From positions 1 to 64,000 of the forward strand of contig JASHNZ010000019.1 of assembly GCA_030041355.1 (NCBI GenBank): a DNA stretch of 64,000 nt. The letters are read 5' to 3'. This DNA comes from Nitrososphaerales archaeon (GTDB lineage Archaea; Thermoproteota; Nitrososphaeria; Nitrososphaerales; CADDZS01). The translations under genes were made by a program, and so were the position numbers. The notes under the pieces are model-generated. The model saw only the letters and a program-made list of their open reading frames with translations, made no database searches and was not told the origin of the DNA. Shown here in pieces: positions 17,805 through 24,896 of the stretch (position 1 is its first letter; each line of letters opens with the position of its first letter).

Positions 17805-18848
17805 CTAAAACGTTGGAATCATCGTATCCTCGTCAAATGGGACTTCTTTACCCGTGATTCCTATTTCGGGAAGAGCAGGAAACTCGATTCCAAACTCATC
17901 CATCCGGCGTTTCACTTCGAGAATGGCATTCCTCCAGCAAGTAGTCTTCTCTTCAATCGAAAGAACTCCCAATCCGGCATCTCTAGCAATTCCCTCCATC
18001 TTTCGCTGGACGTCAAGAAAGTTTGGAGGAAGTTTCCAAAATTCATTGGGAGGTTCATACAAGATCATGGAAAGAAAAGTGAATCCGGCTCTGAGTTGCT
18101 TTGTCACCATCTTTTTGTCTTCCTCTGTGAGTTTGTTTGCGACTCCTTCCAGGCCGAGATACGTGAAAGCAAGATGTCTTGACTCGTCTCTCGCGATATT
18201 CTTGAGAGCCTCAGTGTAAGCAGGGTGAGTGGAATGTTTACTCATTTCGCTAAACAACGTGGAGGCGCAACGCTCGCCCAGCATGAACGAGGAAAAGATA
18301 ATGGGCCACGAATGTTTAATGTAAGCACTGCTGTATCCTCTCCAATACCTTGCGCCATTATAATATACCCACTTTATGTTGCGCAGAGCATCTTCGTCAA
18401 AATCAGTTTTTGGTTTCCATCCCTGGAGGAAATTCGGGCATAATTTGTTGCAAGATCTCATGCAGCACTCGTCATGTCTACACTCGTCCATCACGATCGA
18501 GGCAAACATCTTCTTGACAGGATCCTGCTCATGAATCTCAAAAGTGTGAATCATGGCCTTCGCAAAGACAGGGGGGCCAGAGTTTTCAAAATTCGCAAGA
18601 AGAGCCCACCAGTAAGCCATTGCGGTCTTTTGTCTTTCGTCATAATCTCTAGGATCCAATAAGGCCCAATTAATCGTGGAAGGATTCCAGGCTTCTCTTT
18701 TTGCTCGCTCGAAGAGTTCCATTAACCGAGGATTGTCTATGGTCCATTCAACAGGATAAATATTAGGCAGATTAATGGGAGGCGGATCCTTTGAATAGTC
18801 GAGGTTGTCATCAGCATTACCGTCTGACAAAATGCCAATCGAAGTCAT
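17805..18848 (-). CDS. Ferritin-like diiron carboxylate protein (putative oxygenase)
   Basis: This is a 347-residue helical protein with two ExxH iron motifs, MDECRHDE near 118-125 and RDESRHLAF near 217-225. Further Glu residues in helices (ANFENSG, FEIHEQD) could complete a diiron site. This is the ferritin-like/RNR-R2-like superfamily that includes AurF, BoxB and PaaA. I cannot place it in one family; it is not a clear PaaA. The neighbours are PaaG-, PaaF-, PaaH- and PaaJ-like genes, so a role as the oxygenase of an aryl-CoA pathway is a reasonable guess. It contains an unusual CMRSCNKLC cluster. Confidence 0.75.
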   Translation of the reverse strand: MTSIGILSDGNADDNLDYSKDPPPINLPNIYPVEWTIDNPRLMELFERAKREAWNPSTINWALLDPRDYDERQKTAMAYWWALLANFENSGPPVFAKAMIHTFEIHEQDPVKKMFASIVMDECRHDECCMRSCNKLCPNFLQGWKPKTDFDEDALRNIKWVYYNGARYWRGYSSAYIKHSWPIIFSSFMLGERCASTLFSEMSKHSTHPAYTEALKNIARDESRHLAFTYLGLEGVANKLTEEDKKMVTKQLRAGFTFLSMILYEPPNEFWKLPPNFLDVQRKMEGIARDAGLGVLSIEEKTTCWRNAILEVKRRMDEFGIEFPALPEIGITGKEVPFDEDTMIPTF

Positions 18849-18971
18849 TTATTTTATCTAAACAATAAAAGCCTTGTTTCAAATCCGCCCGGTTCCCTCA
18901 CATTGCGCGGAAATATTCAGGCAATTTTACGGGATTTCGCCCACTTCATGCGTTGCGTAATAGGACGCCTC

Positions 18972-19178
18972 TTATAGTGGAACTTTGAAGTAATGGTATG
19001 GAATCAAACACTGTTCAAGGAGTTTGCAGCCGGCACAAAGTCCGACTCCAAGCAAGCGAATCAGGAAGAATGGCTTGCCCGGTCTGTGAACAAATAAAGA
19101 CCCAAGAGTCAAATCGCCGAGGTAGGCGCAGGTAAGCTCTTTACAAAAAGTGGAAAAGTTAGCGATCTGGTCTAGCAC
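18972..19178 (-). CDS. Cys-rich small protein
   Basis: A GTG start at 19178 gives 68 residues. Cys residues are spaced CKELTC near the N-terminus and CAGCKLLEQC near residue 49, a pattern that suggests bound zinc or an iron-sulfur cluster. A hydrophobic stretch FFLIRLLGVGLC lies between. It sits between the PaaG-like isomerase and the diiron gene on the same strand, so it could serve the diiron protein, for example in electron transfer. No family is recognised. The flanking stretches (18849-18971, 19179-19233) hold no other gene I can see. Confidence 0.5.
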   Translation of the reverse strand: MLDQIANFSTFCKELTCAYLGDLTLGSLFVHRPGKPFFLIRLLGVGLCAGCKLLEQCLIPYHYFKVPL

Positions 19179-19233
19179 GGGGCTCTTGGATTTGGCACGA
19201 AATTGGTTCTCTGTACCAATGTGTTAGCGTAAA

Positions 19234-20028
19234 TTATTTTCCTTGAAACTCCGGCGGCCGTTTTTCGCCAAAGGCCTTCAATCCTTCCTTGTAATCCTCT
19301 GTTGATCCGGCAATTTCTTGCATGTATGCTTCGTAATCAAGGGCAGAATCTAGATCCACATAGAGGGCTTTGTTTATCGCGCGCTTTGCGAGACCAATTC
19401 CTCTGGGACCTTTAGCCAGTTTCTCGGCAAGGGTTCGCGTTTCTTTTTCAAGTTGATCAAGGGGCACGATGCGATTCACAGCTCCCAATCTTTCTGCCTC
19501 CTTAGCATCAATTCCTTCACCTGTGAATGCTAGTTCCATGGCCTTCGAGATCCCTAAGAGTCTAGGCATAAAAAAAGTCGCCCCCGAATCAGGAACCAGA
19601 CCCACCTTTGCGAAAGCCTCGACAAACTTTGCGCTATCCGCCATAATTTTCAGATCTGAAGCTAAGGCGAGTCCCATTCCCGCACCAGCTGCCACACCGT
19701 TAATCATTGCAACTACAGGCTTGTCCATGTTTCTCATTTTCGACACGATCGGATTGAAGCCTTCCTTGAGATCCTCCATCAGGGAAATATCCACGCCAAC
19801 ACCTCTTTTCTTTAGAGATTGAAGATCAGCGCCTGCGCAAAAAGCCCGGCCAGCTCCGGTAAGGACAAGACATCTTACCGACGAGTCTTTTTCAGCCTCC
19901 TTGAACGCGCTTAATAATTTCTTAAGGGTGTCAATATCACAAGCATTGAGAACCTCAGGTCTGTTGATGGTTATCCAAGCGACACCATTTTCCTTCTTTA
20001 TGATGACGGAATCAGCCGCGCTAGACAT
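19234..20028 (-). CDS. Enoyl-CoA hydratase/isomerase, PaaG-like
   Basis: A 264-residue crotonase-fold protein with the oxyanion-hole motifs CAGADLQSL and NGVAAGAGMGLALASD. The active-site segment reads GLVPDSGATFFMPRLLG, as in PaaG, where Asp is catalytic, and not the PGAGGTQRL of true hydratases. The C-terminus STEDYKEGLKAFGEKRPPEF also matches PaaG. PaaG isomerises 1,2-epoxyphenylacetyl-CoA to the oxepin and shifts double bonds. The gene starts 3 nt after the second crotonase gene, so they are cotranscribed. Confidence 0.88.
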   Translation of the reverse strand: MSSAADSVIIKKENGVAWITINRPEVLNACDIDTLKKLLSAFKEAEKDSSVRCLVLTGAGRAFCAGADLQSLKKRGVGVDISLMEDLKEGFNPIVSKMRNMDKPVVAMINGVAAGAGMGLALASDLKIMADSAKFVEAFAKVGLVPDSGATFFMPRLLGISKAMELAFTGEGIDAKEAERLGAVNRIVPLDQLEKETRTLAEKLAKGPRGIGLAKRAINKALYVDLDSALDYEAYMQEIAGSTEDYKEGLKAFGEKRPPEFQGK

Positions 20029-20031
20029 TTT

Positions 20032-20832
20032 CTACCTACCCCTGAACGTGGCCTTTCTTTTTTCAGTAAAGGCCTTCACTCCTTCTTGCTTGTCCTCACT
20101 TCCAAGAAGAAGGTAAAAGCTCTTGCGTTCAAACTCAAGACCATCTCTCAGGGTCATTTCAAACGCTTTGGTGACACAATCCTTTGCGACCTTTGTCGCA
20201 AGCGGAGACTTGCTCGCAATATCCAAGGCAACACGTTTGGCTTCAGTGAGTACACTTTCATCGGGAACGACTCGGCTCAGCAGCCCAATTTCAAACGCTT
20301 CTTGTGCGCTGACTAGTCTGCCTGTCAAAATCAAATCCATGGCTTTGTATTTTCCAACTGCCCTCGTTAGTCGCTGGGTTCCGCCCGCTCCGGGCATCAC
20401 TCCAATGTTGATCTCAGGTTGCCCGAGTTTAGCACTTTCGCCCGCAATCAAGATGTCACATGTCATTGCTAATTCCAACCCTCCTCCTAGACAATACCCG
20501 TTGATGGCTGCGACTATCGGTTTGCCTATCTTTTGGATCTCGTCAAAATAATCAAGATTTCCCGACTTAAGAGCGTCTATCGAGCCCATGTTTGATATTT
20601 CCTTGATATCTGCGCCAGCCGAGAATATCTTCTCTCCTCCAGTCACAATGACGCAGCGAATATCTTGGTCTTCCTCAAATTCATTCAAAGCTCCAAGAAG
20701 ATCTTTCATCAACCCGCTTGACAAAGCATTCAATGCACTGGGGCGGTTGAGTGTTGCGACTCCAACAACGTTATCGTACTTTTCCGTGACGATATTTCGA
20801 TACTTTTTTGGTTGCTCAATTTGCGATTCCAT
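20032..20832 (-). CDS. Enoyl-CoA hydratase
   Basis: A 266-residue crotonase with FSAGADIKEI (oxyanion hole), YCLGGGLELAMTCD and the classical catalytic region QPEINIGVMPGAGGTQRL, which has both hydratase glutamates. It hydrates 2-enoyl-CoA to 3-hydroxyacyl-CoA. In thaumarchaea a homologue acts in the 3-hydroxypropionate/4-hydroxybutyrate cycle, so that role is an alternative. The context with a PaaG-like isomerase, a dehydrogenase and a thiolase favours degradation of acyl-CoA or aryl-CoA. Confidence 0.92.
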   Translation of the reverse strand: MESQIEQPKKYRNIVTEKYDNVVGVATLNRPSALNALSSGLMKDLLGALNEFEEDQDIRCVIVTGGEKIFSAGADIKEISNMGSIDALKSGNLDYFDEIQKIGKPIVAAINGYCLGGGLELAMTCDILIAGESAKLGQPEINIGVMPGAGGTQRLTRAVGKYKAMDLILTGRLVSAQEAFEIGLLSRVVPDESVLTEAKRVALDIASKSPLATKVAKDCVTKAFEMTLRDGLEFERKSFYLLLGSEDKQEGVKAFTEKRKATFRGR

Positions 20833-20951
20833 GTTCTTTCTCTCTCATTTCGAATGTGATTTCGTAAACAGCCTAAACGACTTGGAATTCTCTTTCTCAA
20901 CCTTGGATTTAAGATTGTTTTCGCACTCGAATCTTCACGTTTTGAATTTGA

Positions 20952-21872
20952 TTAACCATTGTCTTCGCCGGGCCTCTTTAGTCCAAAGTACTCGTAGTAT
21001 CCTCCCTTGCTCCCTCTCTTTGTTTTCGGATCCCCAAGATATCCCTCGCTCACCAGCTTTTCCAAAATCTTCGGGGGCCTGAAGCGTTCATCTTGGGTAT
21101 CGGAGTACATTGCTTCCATATTTCGCAGTCGAGAATCTAAACCAACAAGATCGCCTAACTCGAAAGGCCCCATTGGATAGCCGTAACCGAGGCGCATTGC
21201 CAGATCGATGTCTCGAACCGAAGCGATGCCTTTCTCAAGAAGTGAACTAGCTTCTGCGAAAACGGAAATTCCTATTCTGTTTGCGACAAAACCAGGGGAA
21301 TCAAGCACCTCTACTGGAGTTTTATGCAAAGATGTGCAAAGAGCTTCAATTTTAGAAACTACTTCCCTATTCGTTTCTCTCGTCCTAACTACCTCCACAA
21401 GTTTCATAACCTGAGGCGGGTTGAAAAAGTGCATTCCCGCGATACGCGCTCTCACTTTTGGAGAAAAAGATTCAGAGATTCTCGAGATAGTCAATGTCGA
21501 GGTATTGCTTGCAAGGATCGCGTCCTGGTTTGCATACACGGCGGCTTTGCTGAAGATCTCCCTCTTCGTATCAAGATCCTCTACGACTGCTTCGAGCACG
21601 AAGTCTGAGCCTTTGCAGGTGTCCTCAAGGGAGTTTAGAAGGATGATCCTCGAGAGCGCATTGTCTGCTTCTTCCTCAGTCATTCTTCTTTTTGCGACAG
21701 AGTTTTCAAGACCATATTTTCCCTTCCGAACGAGGTCCAGGCCGGAATGCAGCTGAGCCTCGCTTACGTCATAGGCACTGACGGAGAAACCAGATTGAGC
21801 CAAAAGCTGAGCAATCTGAGCTCCCATGAGCCCGAAACCGACTATCGAGACATGGTTTACAGGTGAAGGCAA
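20952..21872 (-). CDS. 3-hydroxyacyl-CoA dehydrogenase
   Basis: A 306-residue NAD-dependent enzyme. The Rossmann motif VGFGLMGAQIAQLLAQSG is at the N-terminus, the catalytic His/Glu region is GMHFFNPPQVMKLVEVV near 146-162, and the C-terminal helical domain includes MRLGYGYPMGPFELGDLVGLD. It oxidises 3-hydroxyacyl-CoA to 3-ketoacyl-CoA and is comparable to PaaH/FadB C-domain and 3-hydroxybutyryl-CoA dehydrogenase. It is the first gene of the catabolic run and follows the thioredoxin gene by 51 nt. Confidence 0.93.
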   Translation of the reverse strand: MPSPVNHVSIVGFGLMGAQIAQLLAQSGFSVSAYDVSEAQLHSGLDLVRKGKYGLENSVAKRRMTEEEADNALSRIILLNSLEDTCKGSDFVLEAVVEDLDTKREIFSKAAVYANQDAILASNTSTLTISRISESFSPKVRARIAGMHFFNPPQVMKLVEVVRTRETNREVVSKIEALCTSLHKTPVEVLDSPGFVANRIGISVFAEASSLLEKGIASVRDIDLAMRLGYGYPMGPFELGDLVGLDSRLRNMEAMYSDTQDERFRPPKILEKLVSEGYLGDPKTKRGSKGGYYEYFGLKRPGEDNG

Positions 21873-21923
21873 ACTAGTATTCGAGGAAATTGAGCACAGC
21901 CTAGTAAAGATATGGAGCTTGGA

Positions 21924-22241
21924 TTAAGCCGCTTGGCTAACAAACCGTTCCAGTTCGATTTCGGAGACGGTCCCGATCTTACTTTGCGCTGGCCTGGTAT
22001 CGGAGAAAAACACGTAGGCCGGTAACGAGGAAATGTGATACCTTGAGGCAAGCTCGCTAAATTCTTCCACGTTAACCTTTGCGAATGTAATCGAATCGTG
22101 TCTGTCAGCGATGAGCTCAATCAATGAATTCATTTTGAGGCAGGGCTTGCACCAAGGAGCCCAGAAATCTACGAAGACTTTTTTTGTCGATCTCAATATG
22201 GAATCAAAATTTGAAGAGTTCGCCTCAACGACGCGAGACAT
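21924..22241 (-). CDS. Thioredoxin
   Basis: A 105-residue thioredoxin-fold protein with the redox motif FWAPWCKPC (CKPC rather than CGPC) near 27-35, VNVEEFSELASRYHISSLPAYVFF including the cis-Pro, and no signal peptide. It would reduce cytoplasmic disulfides. It lies between archease and the catabolic run on the same strand; no functional link is evident. Confidence 0.92.
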   Translation of the reverse strand: MSRVVEANSSNFDSILRSTKKVFVDFWAPWCKPCLKMNSLIELIADRHDSITFAKVNVEEFSELASRYHISSLPAYVFFSDTRPAQSKIGTVSEIELERFVSQAA

Positions 22242-22274
22242 AATACAGTAGGGAAAATTTAGGGGGATTTATAG

Positions 22275-22718
22275 TTAGAGGTCGAGCAAAAATCTCAACG
22301 TTACGCGTCGTTGACTGCGATTTTCGTTGATAATCATGTCGTGGTAAGTCGGGGCTTTGACTGCGGTCTTTTCTTCGTGTCTACTCGGATCATATTTTTC
22401 TCCGCTCACCGTTGCTTCAAGGGTGAAGGTGTTTTCTCCTCTCGAAATTCTGCATTTGAATTTAGAATAGAGCATTTGTTCGGTGTCCTGTTTGAATATC
22501 AAGTACTCTAGCCACTCGTAGAGCAGCTCTTGCATGTCTTTACCTTCAACTCTAATCGTTTCTTCAATCCTAGGCTGAATTGTGTTAAGGTCAACCATGG
22601 TATCCTCGAGAGCCCTGCCGCCATTTTCAAAAGCCTCCTCCAATGATGAACCGTAAGCTTCGATCTCAGCATCTGTAGTGTGCTCAAGAAAGCGGTATCC
22701 TTTTTCACCTGTCTTCAA
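22275..22718 (-). CDS. Archease (RtcB tRNA ligase cofactor)
   Basis: This 147-residue protein starts at a TTG (22718). It has the archease pattern: YRFLEHTTDAEIEAYG at the N-terminus (calcium-binding Asp), LLYEWLEYLIFKQDTE in the middle and KAPTYHDMII followed by RFLLDL at the C-terminus with the terminal acidic residue. Archease activates the RtcB ligase that joins tRNA exons after intron removal. The gene faces, 129 nt away, a tRNA-Ser with three introns. RtcB itself is not in the window. Confidence 0.93.
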   Translation of the reverse strand: MKTGEKGYRFLEHTTDAEIEAYGSSLEEAFENGGRALEDTMVDLNTIQPRIEETIRVEGKDMQELLYEWLEYLIFKQDTEQMLYSKFKCRISRGENTFTLEATVSGEKYDPSRHEEKTAVKAPTYHDMIINENRSQRRVTLRFLLDL

Positions 22719-22847
22719 GACTCGACTAATTACAACACGAGGCGAACTTCTCTTTTATTCTTGTTCAAAGAAAAATGCCCATATTGGGAAGGGTTTAAAG
22801 CAGAAATCTATAGTATCCTCCATAATTCGTTGCCGGGGCTAAAGATT

Positions 22848-23026
22848 GCCGGGGTTCTCCATATTTCCTCATGCTTGAGGTGGGAGCTCGAAGGCAGAGT
22901 GGACTATTGCGCGGATTCGATTCCTCCAAGGATCGAAGCGTAAGCCTTGAGTTCGCTTAAATTACAAGGGACATGTTAGCCCGTGGCCGGTTTCCGGCCT
23001 CGTCGGTTCGAATCCGGCCCCCGGCG
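22848..23026 (+). tRNA. tRNA-Ser(UGA) with three introns
   Basis: The pre-tRNA is 179 nt. Acceptor GCCGGGG (22848-22854) pairs with CCCCGGC (23019-23025), with G73 at 23026. The T arm is GTCGG/CCGGC, the variable arm is long (22984-23001), and the D arm contains the archaeal tRNA-Ser GAGTGGACTA. Introns are predicted at 22856-22892 (37 nt, position 8/9), 22915-22943 (29 nt, position 29/30) and 22952-22977 (26 nt, position 37/38). Removing them gives an 87-nt class II tRNA with anticodon stem CGGGC/GCCCG and loop CTTGAGA, anticodon TGA. Each intron has a bulge-helix-bulge with 3-nt bulges cut after the second base. CCA is not encoded. Confidence 0.9.
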
Positions 23027-23082
23027 CCTTCTTTCTCCTTACCTTGCCCGAAGGTACAACTAGTTAACATAAAAATTCCAGA

Positions 23083-23649
23083 TCAATGTACAGAGTGTTC
23101 AACCTCTCTACCTTCTTCCAATAGCCACTGACAATATCTATAGAGTGCATCATAAAGAGGAAACTGCAAAAGCATATTCTCGTGGTCATTTTCAGATGCC
23201 ATGATACGATAACCAATTGCCGCAGCTTCTAATCCTCTTGCTTCTGGTGCAGAATCGGTTACTCCGCTAAGCCGCGCATCGGCCCCTCTAACAATCTTTG
23301 CGAGCTCGTGAAGAGCTTGATCCTTGATTTTGTATTTTCTTAATATCGCGTCAAAAGTAATGTATTCGTTTCCCCTTTCTTTGTAATGTGTGAGCTCCAC
23401 ACCATCAATATCAAATGGAGTCGCATGCAAATCCTCAGCTGCTTTGCGCACTTTTTCCGCTGAAACGAATTCAAAGTGCGCATCCCTGTCTACAAAGTTC
23501 TTTATGAGCCAAGAGGATGCTATTCTATCAACCATTCCTTTCTCGGCTGTAACCCAGTTCATAGCATTCTTCGAAGGGCAATGGTTTTCTCCCTCAAAAA
23601 TAAACCTAGCCATCGCCCGTCCCTCAGTGTTGCTGACGAGATAACTCAT
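23083..23649 (-). CDS. ChrB-type (Chrome_Resist) domain protein
   Basis: This 188-residue protein contains the ChrB C-terminal domain pattern: NWVTAEKGMVDRIASSWLIKNFVDRDAHFEFV near 31-62 and HYKERGNEYITFDAILRKYKIKDQALHELAKIVRGAD. This domain occurs in chromate-resistance regulators and in stand-alone proteins of unclear role. No chrA transporter is adjacent. The real start may be the internal ATG at residue 13. The gene is convergent to the tRNA-Ser, 56 nt away. Confidence 0.7.
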   Translation of the reverse strand: MSYLVSNTEGRAMARFIFEGENHCPSKNAMNWVTAEKGMVDRIASSWLIKNFVDRDAHFEFVSAEKVRKAAEDLHATPFDIDGVELTHYKERGNEYITFDAILRKYKIKDQALHELAKIVRGADARLSGVTDSAPEARGLEAAAIGYRIMASENDHENMLLQFPLYDALYRYCQWLLEEGREVEHSVH

Positions 23650-23859
23650 TAACCGCTGTTTACAACGTCGATTGATTTCGGTCGAGTAGAATATTGCGGG
23701 CTTAAATTTTGGAAACAGATCCGACGCTGTAAGGACAAGCTTGCGTGCACTTATTGAACAAATCCGGCCGCTTCAATGATGCAACAAATCTTTGATCAGC
23801 ACGGAGATTGTCTTGGAGTGGTTTTGCTTTTAGTACTTTGAGTGTTTTTGGGCTAAACA

Positions 23860-24081
23860 TCAAGGGATAGTTGGGCCCGCGCATCCTAACGCGAAACTCT
23901 CGTTCCAGTAGAATATGCCAATTCCGAGGAATTGACAGCTCAGCGAGCGTTCGTACTTTATGTAGTAATTAGGGCCGCTTTGAGCATTAACACCTCCGCG
24001 CGCGACTGCGCCTTCCATAGGAACCAAGAAGAAAATTAGCGCTGCTACAATTGCGATCAACATGATGATTCTCCATTTCAA
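23860..24081 (-). CDS. Small secreted or membrane-anchored protein
   Basis: A 73-residue protein with a clear hydrophobic N-terminal segment (about residues 5-22, IMLIAIVAALIFFLVPM) that is either a signal peptide or an anchor. The outside part contains two Cys (SCQF and LGCAG) and several Tyr/Phe. No family is recognised. The stretch 23650-23859 downstream holds no gene I can support. Confidence 0.45.
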   Translation of the reverse strand: MKWRIIMLIAIVAALIFFLVPMEGAVARGGVNAQSGPNYYIKYERSLSCQFLGIGIFYWNESFALGCAGPTIP

Positions 24082-24103
24082 GCGAGATACCCTATTCGTT
24101 AGT

Positions 24104-24445
24104 TCAGAATGAGCTCATTACCTTCTTTGAAAATACAAGTTTATCCGGAGTCCTGTACCTTCCGATCAAATTTATGAACAGGTAATCTATTCCCCGCTCT
24201 CGTATCATGTCCTCGGGTCTCCCTGAAGGATGTAGCTCCAACTCAGAGTTGCAACCATCTGGCGTAGCTAGCCAGCGAGGCCTATTTGTAAGCTTATTCG
24301 ATGCTCTGATGGATTTCATTTCAGGAATTATTTCATCTGCATATTTCATATAGCTTGGTTTGAAGACTTGAGAAAGGCTTCTTATTGTGACTTGAGAATT
24401 ACTAGGAAGTGCCCCGTCGTACAGAACAGTCGGGACAAAAGCCAA
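24104..24445 (-). CDS. Hypothetical protein, possibly a gene fragment
   Basis: A TTG start after a stop codon gives 113 residues with no recognised domain. Codon use looks coding, and the C-terminus (ERGIDYLFINLIGRYRTPDKLVF) resembles the tail of a larger enzyme, but I cannot name it. No upstream continuation in another frame was found by eye. It could be the remnant of a longer gene. Confidence 0.3.
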   Translation of the reverse strand: MAFVPTVLYDGALPSNSQVTIRSLSQVFKPSYMKYADEIIPEMKSIRASNKLTNRPRWLATPDGCNSELELHPSGRPEDMIRERGIDYLFINLIGRYRTPDKLVFSKKVMSSF

Positions 24446-24611
24446 TCAAAAAGCGGCGAATATGGCATATTGATTCCCAGTTCTGAGGATCGGACTCTTC
24501 CTTTTAAAAGAGCAGACTCGCCAACATGTCGAACTACTGGAGAAGAAAGGGCAGTTGCGAGGATCCTAGATTTTGGTAGTGTCAGTTCATCTCTGTGTGA
24601 TGAGGAACGAA

Positions 24612-24851
24612 ATGATAGTTTTCAAAGCATATTTGGGACAATCCGGAACGTCCGATTCAATTCGTAACTTGCAACGTCTCGGAGAACTTGTACCAATTGA
24701 CTCATGGGCCGAAGTGACTTTCAAATATGAAAAGTACGTTACAGAGGACTTGAAACGCGCTTGGAATAAAATGGTGCAATCCCCAGATGGTTTGAAGAAC
24801 TTGGACAAAGTTCCGACAGAGGGAAGTTGGGGTATTCTCTACGAATACTGA
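24612..24851 (+). CDS. Hypothetical small protein
   Basis: The frame is open from 24573, but the ATG at 24612 has a ribosome site (GAGGAACGAA immediately before it), giving 79 residues. It is rich in charged and aromatic residues, with no membrane segment, and ends WGILYEY. No family is recognised. It lies alone between two minus-strand genes. Confidence 0.45.
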   Translation: MIVFKAYLGQSGTSDSIRNLQRLGELVPIDSWAEVTFKYEKYVTEDLKRAWNKMVQSPDGLKNLDKVPTEGSWGILYEY

Positions 24852-24896
24852 GCTTCAATTTTTGTTCGGCGGCACTACTTCAGGTTGCGGATATAA

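Noticed and set aside
22831-22838. First GCCGGGG copy as the 5' end of tRNA-Ser
   Set aside because: The copy at 22848 gives a correct BHB with the following 37-nt intron; using the first copy leaves no matching bulge or central helix.
22916-22922. TTCGATT read as a tRNA-Ser(CGA) anticodon loop
   Set aside because: No complementary 3' stem follows. The segment is instead the inner helix of intron 2, and CTTGAG further on gives a perfect UGA loop.
23702-23884. Minus-strand 60-residue frame
   Set aside because: It overlaps the end of the small membrane protein gene, has no ribosome site and resembles nothing.
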